Positions 1 through 8,456 of a stretch of 64,000 nt of DNA are shown piece after piece. Under the pieces are notes generated by a model. That model was not told where the DNA came from and searched no databases. It worked only from the letters and a program-made list of their open reading frames with translations. A program made the translations under genes and the position numbers. Source of the DNA: Nostoc calcicola FACHB-3891. GTDB taxonomy: Bacteria > Cyanobacteriota > Cyanobacteriia > Cyanobacteriales > Nostocaceae. The stretch spans positions 1 to 64,000 of the forward strand of contig NZ_JACJRQ010000022.1 of NCBI RefSeq assembly GCF_014697355.1, written 5' to 3'. How positions within the stretch are numbered: the stretch's first letter is position 1; each line of letters opens with the position of its first letter.

Positions 1-521
1 CCAAAGCTGGGAGCAAAGAACCAAGATGATTGTCCCAAGGGGTACATCAGGAATACACTGACGAATACCGCGATGGGGGCTGAAAATGCCAAGGCGTTGT
101 AGGGACGAATTCCCACTAGCCGTGCAATTTCAAATTGCCGTAACATGAAGCCAATTAAAGCAAAGGCTCCGTGCAGGGCTACGAATGGCCACAATCCACC
201 CAATTGGAACCAACGGGTGAGGTCGCCTTGGGCTTCTGGTCCCCACAACAGCAATAGGGAATGTCCTAAGCTGTCTGCTGGGGTGGATACTGCCACTGTC
301 AAGAAGTTACAGCCTTCCAAGTAAGAGGAGGCTAAACCGTGGGTGTACCAAGAGGTGACGAAGCTTGTGCCGGTCAGCCAACCGCCTAGTGCTAGGTAAG
401 CGCAAGGGAACAGTAGTAACCCTGACCAACCTACGAATACAAAGCGATCGCGCTTGAGCCAGTCGTCTACTACGTCAAACCACCCTCTTGTACTTGGGGC
501 GCGTCCAACTGCGATGGTCAT
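1..521 (-). CDS. psbD: Photosystem II D2 protein, N-terminal half (cut by window edge)
   Basis: Encodes the first ~173 of about 352 residues of D2, a thylakoid reaction-centre subunit of photosystem II that binds chlorophyll, pheophytin and plastoquinone with D1. The reverse strand reads MTIAVGRAPSTRGWFDVVDD, a very characteristic D2 N-terminus. It continues through the LHGAFALIGF segment (accessory-chlorophyll histidine) to FLMYPLGQSSWFFAPSF, which includes the redox-active tyrosine region. The ATG at 521 has an AGAGGA ribosome-binding site about 11 bases upstream. The rest of the gene, and probably psbC, lie beyond position 1. It is divergent from ycf4, another photosystem gene. No frame break is seen in the visible part. 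Confidence 0.98.
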   Translation of the reverse strand, partial: MTIAVGRAPSTRGWFDVVDDWLKRDRFVFVGWSGLLLFPCAYLALGGWLTGTSFVTSWYTHGLASSYLEGCNFLTVAVSTPADSLGHSLLLLWGPEAQGDLTRWFQLGGLWPFVALHGAFALIGFMLRQFEIARLVGIRPYNALAFSAPIAVFVSVFLMYPLGQSSWFFAPSF

Positions 522-1088
522 CGGACTAAAATCCTCTTTTTTTACTAAAATTGCAACGTTTTTGAACCAGCGCCGCCTTAAAGCTTTGCTTTTGCAGCGA
601 TCGCCGTGAGGAATTAACGTTTTTTTGACAATCTCAACAGCCTAAAAGCAACTGAGATTCTGAGAGCTAGCTGCCTAGTGAAGTCAGCATTTCTCAGACC
701 TATGCCATTACACGTACCACTGGCTAGTAACCTAGCTTGTGGTAACTTAATGATTCTTAACTTATCATATTAGTTCGGTTTTGGCCAGACACACGCAAGC
801 GGATCGGGTATTTAACACGAACGTATATTAATAATATGAATATCAGAATTTTTACAATTTGACACAACTTTTCTCAGAAATCTAAACAATTGACCTTGGG
901 GAATGGGGAGTCGGGAGTCGGGAGTCGGGAGATGGGGGAGTCTGGGGAGAATATATATAAACAAAGCTTCCCACAGTTCCAATGCCTGATGCCCGATTCC
1001 CAATGCCCCATGCCCTAATTCAGTTGCAATAGATCCCGATTAAATGGCAGACTTAAAAAGAGAGTATCTCACAGGCAATGGTAGTTCA
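522..1088. promoter_or_regulatory. psbD/ycf4 divergent intergenic region
   Basis: About 570 bases separate psbD from ycf4 and must hold both promoters. No promoter box stands out with confidence. The ycf4-proximal part (about 900-955) is a run of GGGAGTC-type repeats (GGGGAGTCGGGAGTCGGGAG), the short-tandem-repeat material common between genes in Nostoc-type genomes. An open frame across it on the minus strand is repeat-derived and is not called as a gene. Confidence 0.5.
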
Positions 1089-1658
1089 ATGACGGCATCA
1101 ACAACGATTAACAAAGGCGATCGCCTGCTGCATCAAAACGTTCTCGGTTCTCGTCGGTTCAGCAACTACTGGTGGGCAACTATCGTTACCTTAGGAGCAA
1201 CAGGCTTTTTACTAGCTGGCATATCCAGTTACCTAAAAATTAATTTACTCGTAGTTACCGATCCAACTCAACTGATATTCGTCCCTCAAGGATTAGTGAT
1301 GGGCTTATATGGCAGCGCTGGCTTGCTATTAGCTACATACCTATGGTTAGTAATTTTATGGGATGTGGGAGGCGGTTACAACGAATTTAATCAGGAAACG
1401 GGCACAATTAAAATATTCCGTTGGGGATTTCCTGGCAAAAATCGCCAAATTCAAATTGATAGCCGCATAGAAGATGTGCAATCTGTGCGAATAACTGTCA
1501 AAGAAGGTCTTAATCCCCGTCGCTCACTCTATCTCCGCGTTAAAGGCCGTCGAGATATACCCTTAACACGAGTCGGACAACCCGTATCTTTAACAGAGTT
1601 AGAAACAGAAGGCGCAAAGCTAGCTCGGTTTTTGGGAGTACCGTTAGAAGGACTTTAA
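1089..1658 (+). CDS. ycf4: Photosystem I assembly protein Ycf4
   Basis: Thylakoid membrane protein that helps assemble the photosystem I complex. From the ATG at 1089 it is 189 residues, the usual Ycf4 length. It begins MTASTTINKGDRLLHQNVLG and has two hydrophobic segments near residues 21-45 and 60-85. The soluble C-terminal half carries the conserved FRWGFPGKNR, EDVQSVRI and RGRRDIPLT-like stretches and ends FLGVPLEGL. An in-frame ATG at 1044 would add 15 residues; the internal start is preferred because it matches the family N-terminus. Downstream sequence is repetitive and potentially hairpin-forming. Confidence 0.96.
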   Translation: MTASTTINKGDRLLHQNVLGSRRFSNYWWATIVTLGATGFLLAGISSYLKINLLVVTDPTQLIFVPQGLVMGLYGSAGLLLATYLWLVILWDVGGGYNEFNQETGTIKIFRWGFPGKNRQIQIDSRIEDVQSVRITVKEGLNPRRSLYLRVKGRRDIPLTRVGQPVSLTELETEGAKLARFLGVPLEGL

Positions 1659-1806
1659 GGGATTGGGGACTGGGGACTGGTGACTGGGAATTAGGGATTG
1701 GGGACTGGGGACTGGTGATTAGTAAGTGGAAGGTTAAAAACGGCGGCTAGAAAAAACTTTTTTGAATACCCAATCCCCAGTCCCCAATCACCAGTCCCCA
1801 ATCCCT
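1659..1806. repeat. Inverted GGGGACT-type short tandem repeats between ycf4 and the cyclophilin gene
   Basis: Left arm 1659-1722 consists of repeated GGGATTGGGGACTGGGGACT units. Right arm 1769-1806 is the complement (CCCAATCCCCAGTCCCCAATC). The two can fold into a long imperfect hairpin just after the ycf4 stop, so it may end transcription. No U-tract typical of an intrinsic terminator follows. Confidence 0.7.
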
Positions 1807-1848
1807 CCTTGAAACGATAAGATACTTGAGTTGAATCAGTAACTAGCA

Positions 1849-2661
1849 ATGCGGTTGAAAATTTCACAATTTTTGCTTTCTCTGGCGATCGCCAGTGCTT
1901 TGATGTTGGCAGGATGTTCAACACAACAAGTCCCTTCTAATACTTCTTCTGCAACATCGACAGCTACCTCAAACGCAAGTGAGGCAAGTACCAAGACAAC
2001 TACTGAAGCAACGTCTGTATCTCAAAGCACTGATGACAGTGTTCCTGGAATCGCAAATTTACCAAGGCTGGAAGGCAAGGCTACTGTGGTGCTTACAGTT
2101 AAAGGTTCGCCGATTACTATCGAAGTAGACGGTACCAACGCCCCAATTACAGCAGGCAACTTTGTAGATTTAGTGCAAAAAGGTGTCTACAATGGCTTAG
2201 CTTTCCACAGAGTTGAGCGTGGAACTCCGGAAAAACCACAGCCGTTTGTTGTTCAAGGTGGCGATCCCCAAAGCAAAGACCCAAAATTTCCTGTAGATCA
2301 ATTGGGAACGGGTAGCTATATTGACCCAAAAACCGGAAATATTCGCTATATACCTTTGGAAATTAAACCAAAAGGCTCAAATACACCGCTTTACAATAAA
2401 ACATTTGATGCTACTGCTCAACCTGTTGTATTGTCCCATAAGCAAGGTGCGGTAGCAATGGCGCGATCGCAACAACCAGATTCAGCTTCTTCACAGTTTT
2501 ATTTTGCCTTAGCAGATATAGGATTCCTAGATGGGAACTACGCCGTATTTGGCAATGTCACTCAAGGCTTCGATGTAGTCAACAAAATTCAGCAAGGCGA
2601 TCGCATCGACTCTGCTAAAGTTACCCAAGGTGCAGAAAATCTGAAAACACCAGCACGGTAA
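1849..2661 (+). CDS. Lipoprotein cyclophilin-type peptidyl-prolyl cis-trans isomerase
   Basis: A 270-residue secreted or membrane-anchored prolyl isomerase. Residues 1-23 form a lipoprotein signal with lipobox LAGC (Cys23 would be lipidated). A Ser/Thr/Ala-rich linker follows to about residue 65. The cyclophilin domain then runs to near the C-terminus, with recognisable VDLVQKGVYNGLAFHRVE, FVVQGGDP, AVAMARSQQPDSASSQFYFA and FLDGNYAVFGNVTQGFDVV segments that include the Phe-His-Arg and Gln active-site positions. It would act on exported proteins in the periplasm or thylakoid lumen. It is transcribed in the same direction as ycf4 and the downstream synthase, but spacers of 190 and 109 bases make an operon uncertain. 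Confidence 0.93.
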   Translation: MRLKISQFLLSLAIASALMLAGCSTQQVPSNTSSATSTATSNASEASTKTTTEATSVSQSTDDSVPGIANLPRLEGKATVVLTVKGSPITIEVDGTNAPITAGNFVDLVQKGVYNGLAFHRVERGTPEKPQPFVVQGGDPQSKDPKFPVDQLGTGSYIDPKTGNIRYIPLEIKPKGSNTPLYNKTFDATAQPVVLSHKQGAVAMARSQQPDSASSQFYFALADIGFLDGNYAVFGNVTQGFDVVNKIQQGDRIDSAKVTQGAENLKTPAR

Positions 2662-2770
2662 GACGATGAGGGAGATGAGGGAGTAGGGGGAGATGAGGGA
2701 GAAAATACTTCTTTATCTTCCTCATCCGCCTCATCTCCCTCATCTCCCTTATCCCCCAAAATCGAAATTC

Positions 2771-3937
2771 GTGAAGGTTGTTGTTACTGGTATTGGTTTA
2801 GTTTCTGCCTTGGGTGGCAGCTTAGATGATAGTTGGCAAAATTTGCTAGCAGGTAAATCTGGAATTCGATTACATCAACCATTTCCGGAATTTACACCAC
2901 TTCCTCTAGCTTTGATTGGGCAACAACCAGCCGAGTTGACAACGTTAACTCAGTCGGTTGTTGCTTCCGCTTTGCAAGATGCTGGCTTAATTCCACCTTT
3001 AGCTGATTGCGCTGTAGTAATTGGCTCAAGTCGCTCTTTTCAAGCATCTTGGGAAGTCTTAGCGCGGCAGATGTATAAGGACGCAAAGAATTTCTCCTTG
3101 TCCCCGCGTCTTTCCGTCCCCGCGTCCTCTTTAAAAAATTGGCTAGATACTTTGCCTCACATGAACGCGATCGCAGCTGCGCGACAAATTGGTGCATCTG
3201 GGATAGTTTTGGCACCAATGGCAGCTTGTGCTACTGGAATTTTATCTATTGCCCAAGCAGCTATGCTCATACAAACAGGGCAATGTCAACAAGCGATCGC
3301 TGGTGCAGTGGAAGCACCAATTACACCTTTGACTTTGGCAGGATTTCAGCAGATGGGTGCTTTAGCAAAAACTGGCGCTTATCCTTTTGATTTGCACCGA
3401 GAAGGCTTAGTTTTGGGTGAAGGTGCAGCTGTGTTTGTCTTGGAATCAGCAGAGTTGGCAAAACAGCGTCAAGCAAAAGTGTATGGTGAAATTCTCGGTT
3501 TTGGTTTAACTAACGACGCATATCATAGCAATTCACCCGAACCTGAAGGCAAAAGTGCGATCGCTGCTATCAAACAATGTCTAGAACGTAGTCGTCTATT
3601 ACCAGGCGATATCAATTACATTCATGCTCATGGCACAGCTACCCAACTAAATGACCAAATGGAGAGTATGGTAATCCAGCATTTGTTTCCCCAAGGCGTA
3701 GCAGTTAGTTCCACCAAGGGAAGCTCAGGTCATACACTAGGAGCATCTGGAGCCTTAGGTGTGGCTTTTTCTTTGATGGCGTTAAAGCATCAAATTTTAC
3801 CGCCTTGTGTGGGATTGCAGCAACCAGAGTTTGATTTAGACATAGTTACAGCAGCCCGCCTCAGTAATATTAGCCATGTATTATGTTTGAGTTTTGGCTT
3901 TGGTGGACAGAATGCAGCGATCGCATTGTCAAGGTGA
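2771..3937 (+). CDS. Beta-ketoacyl-ACP synthase (KAS II/FabF-like)
   Basis: Condensing enzyme of the thiolase fold that extends acyl chains on acyl carrier protein. From a GTG at 2771 it is 388 residues and begins (V)KVVVTGIGLVSALGG, the usual KAS N-terminus. An open frame extends upstream to 2693, but those residues translate CATCTCC-type repeat DNA and are unlikely to be native. The catalytic Cys lies in PMAACATGIL (Cys153), with histidines in YIHAHGTATQLND and SSTKGSSGHTLGASG. Residues about 103-123 read as low-complexity sequence encoded by a CCCCGCGTC-type repeat, which looks like in-frame repeat invasion of a loop. It may be a lineage-specific KAS serving specialised lipid or polyketide synthesis rather than the main FabF. 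Confidence 0.88.
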   Translation: MKVVVTGIGLVSALGGSLDDSWQNLLAGKSGIRLHQPFPEFTPLPLALIGQQPAELTTLTQSVVASALQDAGLIPPLADCAVVIGSSRSFQASWEVLARQMYKDAKNFSLSPRLSVPASSLKNWLDTLPHMNAIAAARQIGASGIVLAPMAACATGILSIAQAAMLIQTGQCQQAIAGAVEAPITPLTLAGFQQMGALAKTGAYPFDLHREGLVLGEGAAVFVLESAELAKQRQAKVYGEILGFGLTNDAYHSNSPEPEGKSAIAAIKQCLERSRLLPGDINYIHAHGTATQLNDQMESMVIQHLFPQGVAVSSTKGSSGHTLGASGALGVAFSLMALKHQILPPCVGLQQPEFDLDIVTAARLSNISHVLCLSFGFGGQNAAIALSR

Positions 3938-4002
3938 GACGCGATAAATCGCCGTCTCTACGAAGGACTGATTCTTGTAGAGACGGCGATTTATCGCGTC
4001 TC
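3936..4002. repeat. Perfect 26-bp inverted repeat after the KAS gene
   Basis: Arms 3936-3961 and 3977-4002 are exact reverse complements (start GAGACGCGATAAATCGCCGT) around a 15-base loop. The left arm overlaps the KAS stop codon. It is a dispersed palindromic repeat that could double as a transcription terminator. A degenerate relative (GACGCGATGAATCGTGTCTC) is visible near 54753-54772. Confidence 0.85.
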
Positions 4003-4057
4003 TTGTCTCAACCGAACACCCAATTTGCTCCAACAGCATATTGAAAAATATAAAACT

Positions 4058-4071
4058 GTAACAAAAACTAC
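4058..4071. promoter_or_regulatory. Candidate NtcA site (GTA-N8-TAC) upstream of glutamate dehydrogenase
   Basis: GTAACAAAAACTAC matches the GTA-N8-TAC consensus of the cyanobacterial nitrogen regulator NtcA. It lies 88 bases before the gdhA start, with a TAAGCT (TA-N3-T) box at 4100-4105. The 28-base spacing to that box is longer than the usual ~22. The motif has only six fixed bases, so about 16 chance matches are expected in 64 kb; the main support is the nitrogen-metabolism gene next to it. Confidence 0.3.
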
Positions 4072-4158
4072 AAAATTTCTATTTTTCTAAAAAAAAGGAT
4101 AAGCTAGGCAATATATTAGATCCGGTTCGCGCACAGACCGCGATTAGGAGAAAACTTT

Positions 4159-5448
4159 ATGACTTTAGCATCTGTGTTGCCGTTGGAACCTGCTTCTCCA
4201 GCGCATATTTGTCCATTCGATCAAGCCTGTAGTTACTTAGAGGCTGCGGCTAAGGAATTAAGATTAGATCCGGGATTGATAGAAATTCTCAGCCATCCAC
4301 GCAAAGTGGTAACAGTTTCGATTCCTGTGAAATTAGATAACGGAGAAATACAAGTTTTTGCTGGACATCGAGTGCAGCACTCTGATGTTTTAGGCCCTTA
4401 CAAAGGCGGAATTCGTTACCATCCAGCTGTGACATTGCGGGAAGTTTCAGCCCTAGCAATGCTGATGACTTGGAAATGTGCGTTATTGGGTATTCCTTAT
4501 GGTGGTGCTAAGGGTGGTATTGCGATCGATCCAAAACGTTATAGTGTTGGGGAACTAGAACGGATTAGCCGTCGTTATATCAGCGAGTTGATTAAAGATA
4601 TTGGGCCTTCCGTAGATATTCCTGCACCAGACATGGGTACTTCCGCCCGTGAGATGGCTTGGATGATGGATACTTACTCCGTGAATGTCGGTCATGCTGT
4701 ACCGGGGGTTGTCACTGGGAAGCCGATTTCTGTGGGCGGTTCCAGAGGACGGGAAATGGCAACCGGACGCGGCGCGATGATTGTTGTGCGTGAAGCGCTA
4801 GCAAACCAAGGTAAATCTTTGGCGGGAGTGCGAGTAGCCATCCAAGGTTTTGGTAATGTTGGCGGCGCCGCAGCTGATTTACTATATGAAGCGGGAGCGA
4901 AAATTATCGCTGTTTCTACAAGTACTGGGGGACTATTTTCCGAAGATGGTCTTGATATTCCCAAGTTGAAAGTCTATGCCGCCGAAAATCACAAGAATAT
5001 CGTAGGTTTTCCGGAAGCGGTAGCAATTAGCAATGCAGATTTATTAACTTTGCCTTGCGATGTCTTGATACCAGCAGCTTTGGAGAATCAAATCACCGAA
5101 GAAAATGCGAATCAGGTACAGGCGCAAATTGTCGCCGAAGCAGCTAATGGACCGGTGACTCTTGAGGCTAGCTTGTCATTAGAGGCGCGGGGTGTGACAG
5201 TCCTACCAGATATTTTGGCCAATGCTGGCGGTGTAGTGGTGAGTTATTTGGAGTGGGTGCAGGGTCTTTCTTACCTATTTTGGGATGAGGAACGCGTCAA
5301 CCGCGAAATGGAACATTTGATGGTGCAGGCTTACCACCAAGTGATTCAGCAATCGAAGAAGCGGCAAGTTTCTTTAAGGTTAGCAGCTTATACACTGGGA
5401 GTAGGCAGAGTGGCTCAAGCGCTGACTGACAGGGGTCTTTATCCTTAA
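4159..5448 (+). CDS. gdhA: Glutamate dehydrogenase (Glu/Leu/Phe/Val dehydrogenase family)
   Basis: Cytosolic enzyme interconverting 2-oxoglutarate plus ammonium with glutamate using a nicotinamide cofactor. The 429 residues match the usual hexameric GDH length. The N-terminal domain carries GPYKGGIRYHP (79-89), substrate-binding WKCALLGIPYGGAKGGI with catalytic Lys118, and PAPDMGT. The Rossmann domain has the nucleotide loop GFGNVGGAAADLL near residues 230-242. PAALENQI and PDILANAGGVVVSYLEWVQ follow. The ATG is preceded by a strong AGGAGAAAACTTT ribosome-binding site. It is flanked on both sides by palindromic repeats, so it is probably transcribed alone. In these organisms most ammonium is assimilated by GS-GOGAT; GDH is accessory. 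Confidence 0.95.
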   Translation: MTLASVLPLEPASPAHICPFDQACSYLEAAAKELRLDPGLIEILSHPRKVVTVSIPVKLDNGEIQVFAGHRVQHSDVLGPYKGGIRYHPAVTLREVSALAMLMTWKCALLGIPYGGAKGGIAIDPKRYSVGELERISRRYISELIKDIGPSVDIPAPDMGTSAREMAWMMDTYSVNVGHAVPGVVTGKPISVGGSRGREMATGRGAMIVVREALANQGKSLAGVRVAIQGFGNVGGAAADLLYEAGAKIIAVSTSTGGLFSEDGLDIPKLKVYAAENHKNIVGFPEAVAISNADLLTLPCDVLIPAALENQITEENANQVQAQIVAEAANGPVTLEASLSLEARGVTVLPDILANAGGVVVSYLEWVQGLSYLFWDEERVNREMEHLMVQAYHQVIQQSKKRQVSLRLAAYTLGVGRVAQALTDRGLYP

Positions 5449-5475
5449 GGTTTAGAGACATGCAGTCGTTTTCAA

Positions 5476-5560
5476 TTACGGCGATTTTCAGGTAAATAGA
5501 CGACGTTGTAGGGTAGCACAGCTGTGCTACCCTATCGGGTATTGTGGCTCAATGCTGTAA
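5476..5560. mobile_element. Small palindromic element (type C), copy 1
   Basis: An 85-bp element with ends TTACGGC and GCTGTAA (imperfect inverted repeats) around a 28-nt palindrome at 5508-5535 built on GGGTAGCACAGCTGTGCTACCC. The left flank TTTCAGGTAAAT recurs in the copy at 10343-10442. It carries no coding sequence, so it resembles a non-autonomous MITE-type repeat. It lies between the convergently ending gdhA and the Gfo/Idh/MocA gene. Confidence 0.6.
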
Positions 5561-5573
5561 ATAGATGACACAA

Positions 5574-5601
5574 GTAGGGGCACAATATATTGTGCCCCTA
5601 C
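5574..5601. repeat. Perfect 28-nt core palindrome
   Basis: Each half of this palindrome reads GTAGGGGCACAATA or its exact complement TATTGTGCCCCTAC. It is flanked by ACACAA and ACTTGTGT, extending the inverted symmetry. It belongs to the same 28-29-nt palindrome family as 10377-10404, 24700-24727, 37357-37385 and 56005-56032. Placed between two convergent genes, it could act as a bidirectional terminator. Confidence 0.8.
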
Positions 5602-5633
5602 AATAACTTGTGTATATTTAAGGCTACTTAAAC

Positions 5634-6755
5634 TTACGACTGACCAGAAGGTGTAGCAGCATGAACTAAGTCTGGGTTTTCCTCAACAGGACGACGCTTA
5701 ATAGTTTGAGCCGATGTGGGACGTTGATGGCGAGCGCGAGTTTGGATCTTTACAGGTTGACCAATCTTAATTGACTCGTAAAGCGCCTGAATGATACTAA
5801 CATCAATCAATCCTTCAATCCCAGATGGTTCTGGATCTTTATCTTCAAGAATACAATTAGAGAAGTAAGTAAACTCAGCTGCTAATTGATCGCGATCGTC
5901 AAAGGTACGCTCTTGACTTTCACCATTGATTGTCAGGTAATGCTTGATTTGTCCCTGCCAAGGATAGGCAGGATCTACTCTCAAATCTCCTTTAGTACCT
6001 ACAATCTGATAAGTTGAAACACTAGCTGCTCCAAAACTACAGGTAAATGTTGCTAATCGCTCATTGGGAAAGCGCAAGATTACACTAGTCATTTCTTCCA
6101 CTTCGCTAAAGCGTTGTTCTCCCTTATTAGCAGCTACAGCAAATACTTCAATTGGTTCATCTTGAAATAGGTAACGTGCAGCATTAATACAGTAAATGCC
6201 AATATCATCGAGCGTTCCGCCACCTGTTACATCTTGTAAACGAATATTGCCCTCTTCTACTTGTTGAGTAAAAACAGAGTTGAAAATTCGTGCTTCACCA
6301 ATTTGCTTTGAGCGGACAATTTCCACCGCTTGTAAATTTGCTTCTTCTAAATGTAAGCGGTAGGCAATCATCAGTTTCACACCGTTATCATTGGCAGCCT
6401 TAATCATTGCCTCACACTCTTTTTCTGTCATCGCCATTGGCTTTTCACACAACACATGAATTGCCTGATTGGCAGCTCGTACAGTGTATTCACAATGCAA
6501 GTGGTTAGGCAATGCAATATAAACTGCATCAACCTCACCACTTGTCAGACAGTCCTCATATTCCTCGTAGGAATAAGTCTGCTTGATGCCGTACTTTTTG
6601 CTCAGTTCTTCTCTTTTTGTAGCGTCATCAGAAACCAGTGCGACTAATTCTGAGTTTTCCGCGTGGGCAAAAGAAGGTAAAGCAGCTTCTTGGGCAAACC
6701 AACCTAAACCAACAACCGCGTAACGAATTTTGCGCTTAGCATTTGTAGTGGTCAT
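5634..6755 (-). CDS. Gfo/Idh/MocA family oxidoreductase
   Basis: A 373-residue NAD(P)-dependent sugar or polyol dehydrogenase-like protein. The N-terminal Rossmann fold reads RYAVVGLGWFAQEAALPSF. CEKPMAM near residue 113 contains the family's conserved Lys of the EKP motif, and the GGGTLDDIGIYCINAAR segment carries the catalytic-site His/Asp-type region. The C-terminal alpha/beta domain is complete, followed by a basic ~35-residue tail. The closest functional labels would be glucose-fructose oxidoreductase or D-xylose dehydrogenase, but the substrate cannot be read from sequence. It is transcribed alone and converges on gdhA. Confidence 0.9.
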   Translation of the reverse strand: MTTTNAKRKIRYAVVGLGWFAQEAALPSFAHAENSELVALVSDDATKREELSKKYGIKQTYSYEEYEDCLTSGEVDAVYIALPNHLHCEYTVRAANQAIHVLCEKPMAMTEKECEAMIKAANDNGVKLMIAYRLHLEEANLQAVEIVRSKQIGEARIFNSVFTQQVEEGNIRLQDVTGGGTLDDIGIYCINAARYLFQDEPIEVFAVAANKGEQRFSEVEEMTSVILRFPNERLATFTCSFGAASVSTYQIVGTKGDLRVDPAYPWQGQIKHYLTINGESQERTFDDRDQLAAEFTYFSNCILEDKDPEPSGIEGLIDVSIIQALYESIKIGQPVKIQTRARHQRPTSAQTIKRRPVEENPDLVHAATPSGQS

Positions 6756-6834
6756 TTTTATACCTGTTGATGAAGAATAGTTTGGAAATTCTAATGCAGT
6801 AATTACAGCGAATTTTGCACTAGCTGCTTATCTA

Positions 6835-6996
6835 GAAAAAATTCAGTATTCAGGAGTCAGAATTCACGATGAATTGCAGTCAGATTCGTGCATAACTAAA
6901 CACTTAGCCGCCACACTTAATCAAAGTTTTAGTGGCGCTTATAAATAGCGTATTTGAATCTTCTATCAAGAATGATTCTGACTTCTGAATTTTTAT
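6835..6996. repeat. Imperfect inverted TTCAGAA-type intergenic repeat
   Basis: The region between the hemerythrin and oxidoreductase genes is bounded by CAGTATTCAGGAGTCAGAAT on the left and GATTCTGACTTCTGAAT on the right, an imperfect inverted repeat around ~120 bases. Similar ends border 47040-47235, so this is a dispersed non-coding repeat rather than a gene. Confidence 0.5.
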
Positions 6997-7005
6997 TCAA
7001 TTAGG

Positions 7006-7479
7006 TTATTTTGTTAATGCAGCTTCAATCTCTGGTTCTAATTGAGCTTTAGCTTTTTGGAATTCTTGACCTAATTCAGCTAGAATTTGCTCATTCATAC
7101 ACTCTCGAACAGCACTAAAAATTTCGCTTTCTTCTTCTTCTACATGATATTGAACTGCATCTTTTAATTCACTCATTTTTTCCTTAAACTCAGGATCGGT
7201 AGGTTTAAGAGCTTTAATTTCTTCTAAAATTAACGCAACTTCCTCGTGTTCTTCTTCAGCTTCTTCAACATATTGTTCAGTTTCTTCGTATTCTCTCAAA
7301 GTTGGGTAGAAGACTAATTCTTCAGTTCTGGCATGTAAACTCAATGCCTTATAGAGTTGATTGAAGTGTTGATTCAATTTGCTTCCCTTAGCTTTTTCAG
7401 CTTCTGCAAAAAGCTGCTCGACTTGTCGATGCTCTGCTTCAATTAATGAGAGAATATCTGTTGCTTTAGTTTTAGCCAT
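7006..7479 (-). CDS. Hemerythrin HHE domain protein
   Basis: A 157-residue, strongly acidic helical protein of the HHE cation-binding family. It shows the spaced His/Glu ligands of a four-helix di-iron bundle: EAEHRQVEQLF near residue 16, LHARTEELVFYP near 48, EEEHEEVALIL near 79 and YHVEEEESEIF near 112. Members bind oxygen or act in iron, oxygen or nitric-oxide sensing; the role here is unknown. The start has a clear GAGGGG ribosome-binding site seven bases upstream. It stands alone, with 250 bases to the next minus-strand gene. Confidence 0.9.
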   Translation of the reverse strand: MAKTKATDILSLIEAEHRQVEQLFAEAEKAKGSKLNQHFNQLYKALSLHARTEELVFYPTLREYEETEQYVEEAEEEHEEVALILEEIKALKPTDPEFKEKMSELKDAVQYHVEEEESEIFSAVRECMNEQILAELGQEFQKAKAQLEPEIEAALTK

Positions 7480-8054
7480 TTTTTCCCCTCAGTAATAATC
7501 GATTTATAGGGCTGATAATTTGGAGGTCGATCGATGGGATCTCGTACATTCTCAATAATTTGGCAAATTAAAACCTCATTCTTTGAGTAAGCTTTCATTT
7601 AGACTTAAGGAATATTTATGTTATTACACCGCGATCGAAATTCATAACCTCGGTATGAGGGATGATGAATATGTACCATTAGCAGCCGCGAATACGACAG
7701 GCATCTGTAATATCAACTGAAGATTTGCACTTAGTACGGTACTGATACTATTTTAGATTTGAGATTTTGCGGAAAGCTTGAGCTAAGGCCTTGTATAGAG
7801 ATAGCAAATTACTGCAAAGACTTTGAAAGATACTTGATTTTTAGTCTAATAAACAAATAAAACGATTAAACAATTTCTGGAAAGCTTTATATAACAATAT
7901 TTTGATGGACTCTTCAAAATTTTAAACATCTTCTAATTGTATTGCTGGCATGGTAATGTTTACAAAAATACCCCAGTAGCGATCGCACTCTATTTGACTT
8001 TACCTATAGTCAGTAGCATTGAGCGATCGCTGCTTTCGTTGAGCGCGCTTTGTG
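7480..8054. other. Non-coding gap upstream of the hemerythrin gene
   Basis: About 575 bases without a supportable gene. It should contain the hemerythrin promoter, but no clear box was identified. Several GCGATCGC octamers occur towards 7980-8090. An open frame at 7937-8125 overlaps the debris described next and has no recognisable content. Confidence 0.4.
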
Positions 8055-8177
8055 ATGGCTATCCGCCCGCCAAAAGCGATCGCCCAAAAAATTCTGGAAA
8101 GTCATGCCAAAAATCGCTCAAATAGTCAGACAGAAGTCAAATTGTTATTTGATACTGAGCGCGATCGCACGGAGTAA
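8055..8177 (+). pseudogene. XisI-like N-terminal fragment
   Basis: A 40-codon frame from ATG 8055 whose second half reads IAQKILESHAKNRSNSQTEV then KLLFDTERDRTE before a stop. This resembles the N-terminal part of XisI proteins, which have a short helical start followed by a conserved 'V(E/K)xxxxFDTERD' strand. Intact XisI is about 110 residues and one lies at 59758-60099. Here only a third remains, ending at GCGATCGCACGGAGTAA. It is interpreted as decayed xisI debris; identification rests on a short motif. Confidence 0.5.
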
Positions 8178-8179
8178 AA

Positions 8180-8299
8180 CGTGCCATCCTATTTACAAGC
8201 CACGACAACCAAGCAGCACAAGCAGTTTATCGAAGAATTGGCTTTCTACCCACCGGCGAGAAGTATGGCTTAGTCTTGTTTGAAAATACTCAGGCATGA
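8180..8299 (+). pseudogene. GNAT acetyltransferase C-terminal fragment
   Basis: A 39-residue open stretch without a start codon reads RAILFTSHDNQAAQAVYRRI followed by GFLPTGEKYGLVLFENTQA and a stop. NxxAxxxYxxxGF is the hallmark C-terminal motif of GNAT N-acetyltransferases, where the asparagine and the helix that follows help bind acetyl-CoA. The N-terminal ~100 residues are absent; the preceding sequence is the XisI-like fragment. This is the tail of a deleted acetyltransferase gene. Confidence 0.75.
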
Positions 8300-8456
8300 C
8301 GGGCATTGGGAGTGGGGCAAAACCCTTCGGGTAGGGAAAAGAGTTGCATGTTAAAGGGAAAGGCGAAGAACTTTGTTTAATTCCTTTTCCCTTTCCCCTT
8401 TTCCCCTTCCACTACCCGAAGCCATCTCCCTCATCCCCATGCCCCATACCCACCGA

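Noticed and set aside
812..1003. Minus-strand frame between psbD and ycf4
   Set aside because: Most of its sequence translates GGGAGTC tandem repeats.
2147..3390. Frames opposite or within the cyclophilin and KAS genes
   Set aside because: They overlap well-supported coding sequence in other frames and lack family motifs.
4058..4071. Strong claim of NtcA control of gdhA
   Set aside because: Listed only as a weak candidate, because the motif is expected by chance about 16 times in this window and its spacing to the -10 box is atypical.
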